From Prolixibacteraceae bacterium UBA6162 (GTDB taxonomy: Bacteria > Bacteroidota > Bacteroidia > Bacteroidales > Prolixibacteraceae), in contig DIUI01000019.1 in the NCBI GenBank assembly GCA_002428215.1, positions 1 through 16,773 of the forward strand: a stretch of 16,773 nucleotides of DNA, read 5' to 3'. Below, piece by piece: positions 12,764 through 16,773 of this stretch. A program made the translations under genes and the position numbers. A model generated the notes under the pieces. The model saw only the letters and a list, made by a program, of their open reading frames with translations, was not told the DNA's origin and ran no database searches. Within the stretch, counting starts at the first letter, position 1; each line of letters starts with the position of its first letter.

Positions 12764-12926
12764 CCCCCATTTTCTCAATTTAAGACAAAGAGATCTGCTA
12801 AAATTGTCCGAAGTAATGTGCAATTAATGTAGGTGGTGCAAAAATATATCAATGCAGCTTGGACTATATTGCAGTTTTATATGCGAAAGGGAAAATTGCA
12901 GGTGTAGGTTCGGCTACCCAACAGTT

Positions 12927-13880
12927 TTAGTTAACTACATTGACCGGTGCCCTGTTTATATACTGCCGAAGATTATTGACTGCAATCTCCATTAAACGGG
13001 TACGGGCCTCGAGTGTGGCCCAGGCAATGTGTGGAGTTATAAAGCAGTTTTTGGCCGTTAGCAATGGATTATCGGGATGGGGTGGCTCGGTCGACAATAC
13101 ATCGAGACCGGCTCCGGCCAATCGATCACTGTTCAATGCCTCAGCTAAATCGGCTTCTTTCACAAGGCCTCCCCTGCCTGTATTGATAAGAAAAGCGGTG
13201 GGTTTCATTTTTGCCAGAAGTTTGGCATTCACAAATTCCTGATTCTCGACCGTAAGCGGGGTGTTGATGCTCACAAAATCGCTGATACCAAGCAGTTCGT
13301 CGGTTCCAAGTTGTTGCCACTGGATGGGGCATCCGGTTTTTGGACTTCGGTTATGAAATACGATTCGCATTCCAAAGGCATCTCCAATCCGGGCTACCTC
13401 CTGACCAATACGACCAAAACCGATTATTCCCAGCGTTTTTCCGGCCAACTCAGTTTGCGGGGTATCCCAGAAAGAGAAATCGCTGTGTCCTGCCCAACGG
13501 CCTTTCGAGACTTCAAAGGCGTGGTGGGCTACCCGGTTCGTAAAATGCAGAATATGGGCAAATACCATTTGTGCTACCGAGGCAGTGCTGTATGCTGGAA
13601 TATTGGTAACGGTTACTCCTGCTTTTTTAGCTGCTGTTGTATCCACTACATTGTATCCTGTGGCCAGCACCCCAATGAATTTAAGGTGCGGCAGTTTGCC
13701 CAGAATTGCACTGTCAATGACCACCTTGTTGGTAAAAATGGCTTCAGCATTGCCTGCACGGTCAGCAACTTCACTGTAAGCAGTGCGGTCATGGACTGTC
13801 AGATTGCCCAAACTTTCCATCGATTCCCAGCTAAGGTCGCCCGGATTCAGGGTAAATCCATCAAGAACAACTATCTGCAT
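12927..13880 (-). CDS. D-2-hydroxyacid dehydrogenase (glycerate/hydroxypyruvate reductase type)
   Basis: 317 aa cytoplasmic oxidoreductase that interconverts a D-2-hydroxyacid and its 2-keto acid; closest in pattern to glycerate dehydrogenase (hydroxypyruvate to D-glycerate). The catalytic domain contains VLATGYNVVD (71-80). The Rossmann domain has GFGRIG (154-159) and catalytic R236 (NTGRGG), E265 (STEPP) and H284 (TPHIAW). After the second Rossmann strand the sequence is FHNRSPK (175-181) rather than an acidic residue, which may favour NADP. It lacks the ACT domain of the SerA-type paralogue in this window. The start ATG (13880) is 17 bp after the fucosidase stop on the same strand, so the two are probably one operon. 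Whether it handles a fucose-derived acid or hydroxypyruvate cannot be told from sequence. Confidence 0.9.
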   Translation of the reverse strand: MQIVVLDGFTLNPGDLSWESMESLGNLTVHDRTAYSEVADRAGNAEAIFTNKVVIDSAILGKLPHLKFIGVLATGYNVVDTTAAKKAGVTVTNIPAYSTASVAQMVFAHILHFTNRVAHHAFEVSKGRWAGHSDFSFWDTPQTELAGKTLGIIGFGRIGQEVARIGDAFGMRIVFHNRSPKTGCPIQWQQLGTDELLGISDFVSINTPLTVENQEFVNAKLLAKMKPTAFLINTGRGGLVKEADLAEALNSDRLAGAGLDVLSTEPPHPDNPLLTAKNCFITPHIAWATLEARTRLMEIAVNNLRQYINRAPVNVVN

Positions 13881-13897
13881 GTTTATGGTCTTATTGT

Positions 13898-16000
13898 TTA
13901 AAATTGAATTGAAACATTGGTAAGTTTGCCCGGATCGTGAGGGGTTTTTCTATCAGCAGGGAGTAACTCAATCAGGTTGACAGCCTGTGGTTTCAGACAA
14001 AACTCGGGTAGTGCCATTTGATAAAGGGTGGCATTGGGCTGGGTGTCGACGGCAAACTTATGCGTGTAGCTATACCGGTTGTAAAATTTGATCAGCAACT
14101 GATTTTTGCCGGGCTTAAGATTCAGCAACAGCAAGTCGGTCGAAATTGAATTCTCTCTGGGGTGGTTATGCATGGCCAGTTCTTCGCCATTTAGATATAC
14201 TTGCAGGGCATCTCCACTCGAAATTCTGATCAGTACAGATTTTCCTGTCTCTGAAGAAACTTCCTGCAGGTAGTAAACCGATTCCCGCGGCCGGCCCGCC
14301 AAAATAAAGCCATCGGTATTATTCAGAAGTTTCCATCCGTGGGTTCCACTCCATGCTGTTTGGGGTAGAATCTCGTCGGTAATGGGTCCGTGCGTTCGAT
14401 CAAAGCTCCCCCGCGCAGGGCCTGTCCAATAGGCTTTCTCCCAAACTACACCCGATGTGTTCATGACCACGGGTGTGGTTGAATTTGGATCGGGTAAGAT
14501 AATATGGTCCATTCCATTGATCCTAAGATTCAGCGAGCGGCCAATTTCTTCATCCGTGAGGTAAATAACCGGCTTGATTGATTTCCCGGAGGGAGCGAGG
14601 GTCCAGGAGAGTTTTACAACGCTTCGGTGGTTGTTGTAATAGTCGATGGTAGAATAGCTGTAGTGTTTAATGGCATTGTGCCAGTTGAGTCTTTGACCGG
14701 TTGCGGTTAACAACTCGCCGGGCATGGCAACGAATCCGGGGGTCATCTCTACGACAATCACCTTATAGTTATTTTCGTTGAAAGCATCGCCAGGGGGTCG
14801 CAGCCTAAGGCTGTTTTTTGAGTGTGAGAAAGGAATCCGTTTTTCGGGATTGCCAAGCATATAGACATTGCGCGCCCTACCGCTGAAGAGCGGCAAGTCG
14901 ATGTTCTCAGAAGGAGTGCCACTAAGAATCAGGTAAAGACGATCATCCCGGGTGGTAATCTCTCCCCATGAGAAAGCTACCGGGAATGGATTTGCTCTAG
15001 TTTCATAGAGCGCTTCACCATTGGTGGCAAGCCAGGTTCCAATGCCTTTCAGAACCTCTGCTTCGAAAGGTATTACCGATCCGTCTCCATCGGGTCCTAT
15101 ATTGAGCAGATAGTTGCCCCCCCGGCTAACTACCTTGATAAGGCTAAGCAGCTTCTCCTTAATCTTTGCAGATACCTCACCCCGATCCTGCCAGGAACGG
15201 TATCCCCAGGTTTCGTCGAAGATTGAAGCAGGCGTCTGCCATGGGGCATCGATGGTATAATCGGGGTATTGGTTGTCGCCCATTACAGCAAAATCGTACC
15301 TGTTGTTACCCAGCCGGCCACTTACCATACAGTTGGGCTGTAACGATTTCACCAATGTGAAAAGATCGTCGCTTTGCAATTCGGTTAACGAGCCCATATC
15401 GAACCATAATTCTGAGATGGGGCCATACTCGGTTAGAAGTTCCCTTATTTGGTTCAAATTGTATTGGTGATGCGCCTCACTGATGGCATTGGCATTGTGG
15501 GTAGTCCAGGGATGCAGCCTCCAGTCGATAAGCGAAAAGTAGAGGCCCAGTTGCAATCCGTGCCTCTGACACGCCTCAGAAAGTTCCATCAGAAGGTCGC
15601 GGCCAAATGGAGTTGCTTCTACGATGTTAAAGTCGGTATATTTTGATGCATAGATGCAAAATCCGTCGTGGTGTTTGGAGGTGATAACCACCGAGTGCAT
15701 CCCGGCTTCTTTGGCCAGTATAACAATCGAATCGGCATTCCAATGATGAGGGTTAAAGTTGCGTGCAGCTTCTTCGTAGAGGTCTGACATGATTCCACCG
15801 TGTGCCTGAATCTGTTCGCTGTAGCCAACGGTAACCGGTTTTCCATTCCAAACTCCCCCCAACTCCGAATAGACCCCGAAGTGGATAAACATTGAGTATT
15901 TATTGTTGTACCACTTCTGCAAGGCTTCTGTTTTATCTTGAGCCAGAAGTTGCGAAAGTGAGGCCACTCCGAAGAAAATGGCAGCAAAAAGATACTTCAT
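13898..16000 (-). CDS. Secreted alpha-L-fucosidase (GH29)
   Basis: 700 aa glycoside hydrolase releasing L-fucose from glycans with retention of configuration. Residues 1-20 are a Sec signal peptide (cleavage near LLA-Q). The catalytic TIM barrel (about 22-350) has MFIHFGVYS (H40), TSKHHDGF (H110/H111), FSLIDW, and ELWFDMG with the likely nucleophile D201. FDETWGY (261-267) may include the acid/base region, which varies across GH29. SRGGNYLLNIGPDGDG closes the barrel domain. A beta domain follows, then a long C-terminal region (about 460-700) with a jelly-roll look (SGDALQVYLNGEEL), probably carbohydrate-binding or structural. It is longer than the roughly 450-500 aa minimal GH29 enzyme. It is transcribed ahead of the dehydrogenase. 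No SusC/SusD pair is in the window, so it is not shown to be in a full utilization locus. Confidence 0.94.
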   Translation of the reverse strand: MKYLFAAIFFGVASLSQLLAQDKTEALQKWYNNKYSMFIHFGVYSELGGVWNGKPVTVGYSEQIQAHGGIMSDLYEEAARNFNPHHWNADSIVILAKEAGMHSVVITSKHHDGFCIYASKYTDFNIVEATPFGRDLLMELSEACQRHGLQLGLYFSLIDWRLHPWTTHNANAISEAHHQYNLNQIRELLTEYGPISELWFDMGSLTELQSDDLFTLVKSLQPNCMVSGRLGNNRYDFAVMGDNQYPDYTIDAPWQTPASIFDETWGYRSWQDRGEVSAKIKEKLLSLIKVVSRGGNYLLNIGPDGDGSVIPFEAEVLKGIGTWLATNGEALYETRANPFPVAFSWGEITTRDDRLYLILSGTPSENIDLPLFSGRARNVYMLGNPEKRIPFSHSKNSLRLRPPGDAFNENNYKVIVVEMTPGFVAMPGELLTATGQRLNWHNAIKHYSYSTIDYYNNHRSVVKLSWTLAPSGKSIKPVIYLTDEEIGRSLNLRINGMDHIILPDPNSTTPVVMNTSGVVWEKAYWTGPARGSFDRTHGPITDEILPQTAWSGTHGWKLLNNTDGFILAGRPRESVYYLQEVSSETGKSVLIRISSGDALQVYLNGEELAMHNHPRENSISTDLLLLNLKPGKNQLLIKFYNRYSYTHKFAVDTQPNATLYQMALPEFCLKPQAVNLIELLPADRKTPHDPGKLTNVSIQF

Positions 16001-16035
16001 AGATAGTCGATTGTATTCGAAATTTTACCAGCCGA

Positions 16036-16043
16036 CTAAGATA
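16036..16043 (-). promoter_or_regulatory. Possible promoter of the fucosidase-dehydrogenase unit
   Basis: On the - strand TATCTTAG is one mismatch from TAnnTTTG, about 36 bp before the fucosidase ATG. No good -33 match was found. It lies in the 139 bp divergent region shared with the malic enzyme gene, for which I could not pick a convincing promoter. Confidence 0.3.
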
Positions 16044-16139
16044 GCTAAGTTTTAAAAATTCTTCTCTGGCTAAAAGTCACATCATAGTTTGAATTTTAAT
16101 TCCGAAATTTGTAGTGACCAAATCAATACTTAACCTATC

Positions 16140-16773
16140 ATGGCAAAAATAAGCAGACAAGAGGCCCTTGATTATCACTCATCGGGCAGGCCGGGAAAAA
16201 TAGAAGTCGTTCCCACCAAAGCCAATACAACGCAACACGATCTATCGCTTGCTTATACGCCGGGTGTGGCGCAACCGTGTCTGGCGATTCACGAAAATTA
16301 CGACGACGTATACAAATATACCGCCAAGGGTAACCTGGTGGCCGTTGTTTCCAACGGTACCGCTGTTTTAGGGCTTGGGGATATTGGTCCCGAAGCCGGT
16401 AAGCCGGTAATGGAAGGTAAGGGTGTTTTGTTCAAAACCTTTGCTGATATTGATGTCTTTGATATTGAGGTGGACGAAAAGGATCCTGAACGCTTAATTC
16501 AGGTTGTTAAGGCAATAGCACCAACTTTTGGGGGAATAAACCTGGAAGATATAAAGGCCCCGGAGTGTTTCGAAATTGAGGACCGGCTGAAGGCTGAACT
16601 TAACATTCCTGTATTTCACGACGATCAGCATGGCACCGCTATTATTTCGGCAGCAGCCCTGATCAACGCGCTTCAGCTCGCTGAAAAGCGCACCGAAGAT
16701 ATCAAAGTAGTAGTTAGTGGTGCAGGGGCCGCCGCTGTATCCTGTATAAAGCTCTATCTGGCTTTGGGCGTTA
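16140..16773 (+). CDS. maeB: NAD(P)-dependent malic enzyme, N-terminal part (cut by window end)
   Basis: Oxidative decarboxylation of malate to pyruvate with NAD(P)H formation. The ATG is at 16140 and 211 codons are visible with no stop; the gene continues past the window edge. Motifs: [10 protein letters not shown] with Tyr39, [29 protein letters not shown] with the likely catalytic K94, [18 protein letters not shown], metal-site FHDDQHGTA (D161, D162), and the start of the Rossmann domain with GAGAAA (194-199). This matches the bacterial MaeB type, which often carries a C-terminal phosphotransacetylase-like domain; that part is outside the window, so the full-length form (about 430 or 760 aa) is not known. 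Divergent from the fucosidase gene. Confidence 0.93.
   Translation, partial: MAKISRQEALDYHSSGRPGKIEVVPTKANTTQHDLSLAYTPGVAQPCLAIHENYDDVYKYTAKGNLVAVVSNGTAVLGLGDIGPEAGKPVMEGKGVLFKTFADIDVFDIEVDEKDPERLIQVVKAIAPTFGGINLEDIKAPECFEIEDRLKAELNIPVFHDDQHGTAIISAAALINALQLAEKRTEDIKVVVSGAGAAAVSCIKLYLALGV

Noticed and set aside
12895..12925. Possible terminator after the D-2-hydroxyacid dehydrogenase gene (GTAG/CTAC pairing)
   Set aside because: The stem is only four pairs with a mismatch, and no T-run follows on the - strand.
13311..13901. 196 aa open frame on the + strand opposite the D-2-hydroxyacid dehydrogenase
   Set aside because: It is long but lies fully antisense to a gene with all catalytic motifs. 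The translation is Cys-rich and without domain resemblance.

Overview
The window looks like chromosomal DNA of a Bacteroidota species, most likely Bacteroidales/Marinilabiliales-like, though the genus cannot be named from sequence alone. The evidence is a FeoA-FeoB fusion with a small Cys-rich partner, promoter elements of the Bacteroidota type (TAnnTTTG), A/T-rich leaders without clear Shine-Dalgarno sequences, Tat-exported oxidoreductases and isomerases, and a secreted GH29 fucosidase. Base composition is moderate throughout, except for one clearly AT-rich gene near 10.0-10.6 kb.

Layout. (1) 17-4790, all on the + strand: murB (cell wall), a serA-type 3-phosphoglycerate dehydrogenase, a Tat/lipobox xylose-isomerase-like TIM-barrel protein, an intrinsic terminator, then thrC with a GTG start. 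(2) 4791-5210: a 420 bp convergent gap. It is AT-rich at first, then holds a compact unit made of a promoter-like box, a T/G/A tract almost free of C, and a perfect 11 bp terminator hairpin; this is a candidate small RNA. (3) 5211-7870, - strand: the iron-uptake operon, a feoAB fusion (GTG start) followed with a 4-nt overlap by a FeoB-associated Cys-rich membrane protein. (4) 8010-10641, + strand: a HEAT-like protein of unknown function, tRNA-Arg(ACG) with its own promoter and terminator, an outer-membrane-type lipoprotein combining an NlpE-like and a META/HslJ domain, and an AT-rich gene with a C-terminal GIY-YIG nuclease-like domain. (5) 10699-16000, - strand: a Tat-exported aldo/keto reductase with a C-terminal Fn3-like domain, a DoxX-family membrane protein, and a two-gene unit of GH29 alpha-L-fucosidase followed by a glycerate/D-2-hydroxyacid dehydrogenase. 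(6) 16140 to the end, + strand: the N-terminal part of a malic enzyme, cut by the window edge.

Most of this is ordinary metabolism: peptidoglycan precursors, serine and threonine synthesis, ferrous iron import, pyruvate/malate interconversion, and glycan and sugar-derivative handling at the cell surface. No phage, IS element, CRISPR array or recognisable defence cassette was seen. The items most worth a second look are the candidate small RNA at about 5.0-5.1 kb, the AT-rich GIY-YIG protein with an unrecognised N-terminal domain, an 8 bp inverted repeat over the likely serA promoter, a terminator-like hairpin directly before thrC, and the NlpE-like domain that has lost its Cys pair.
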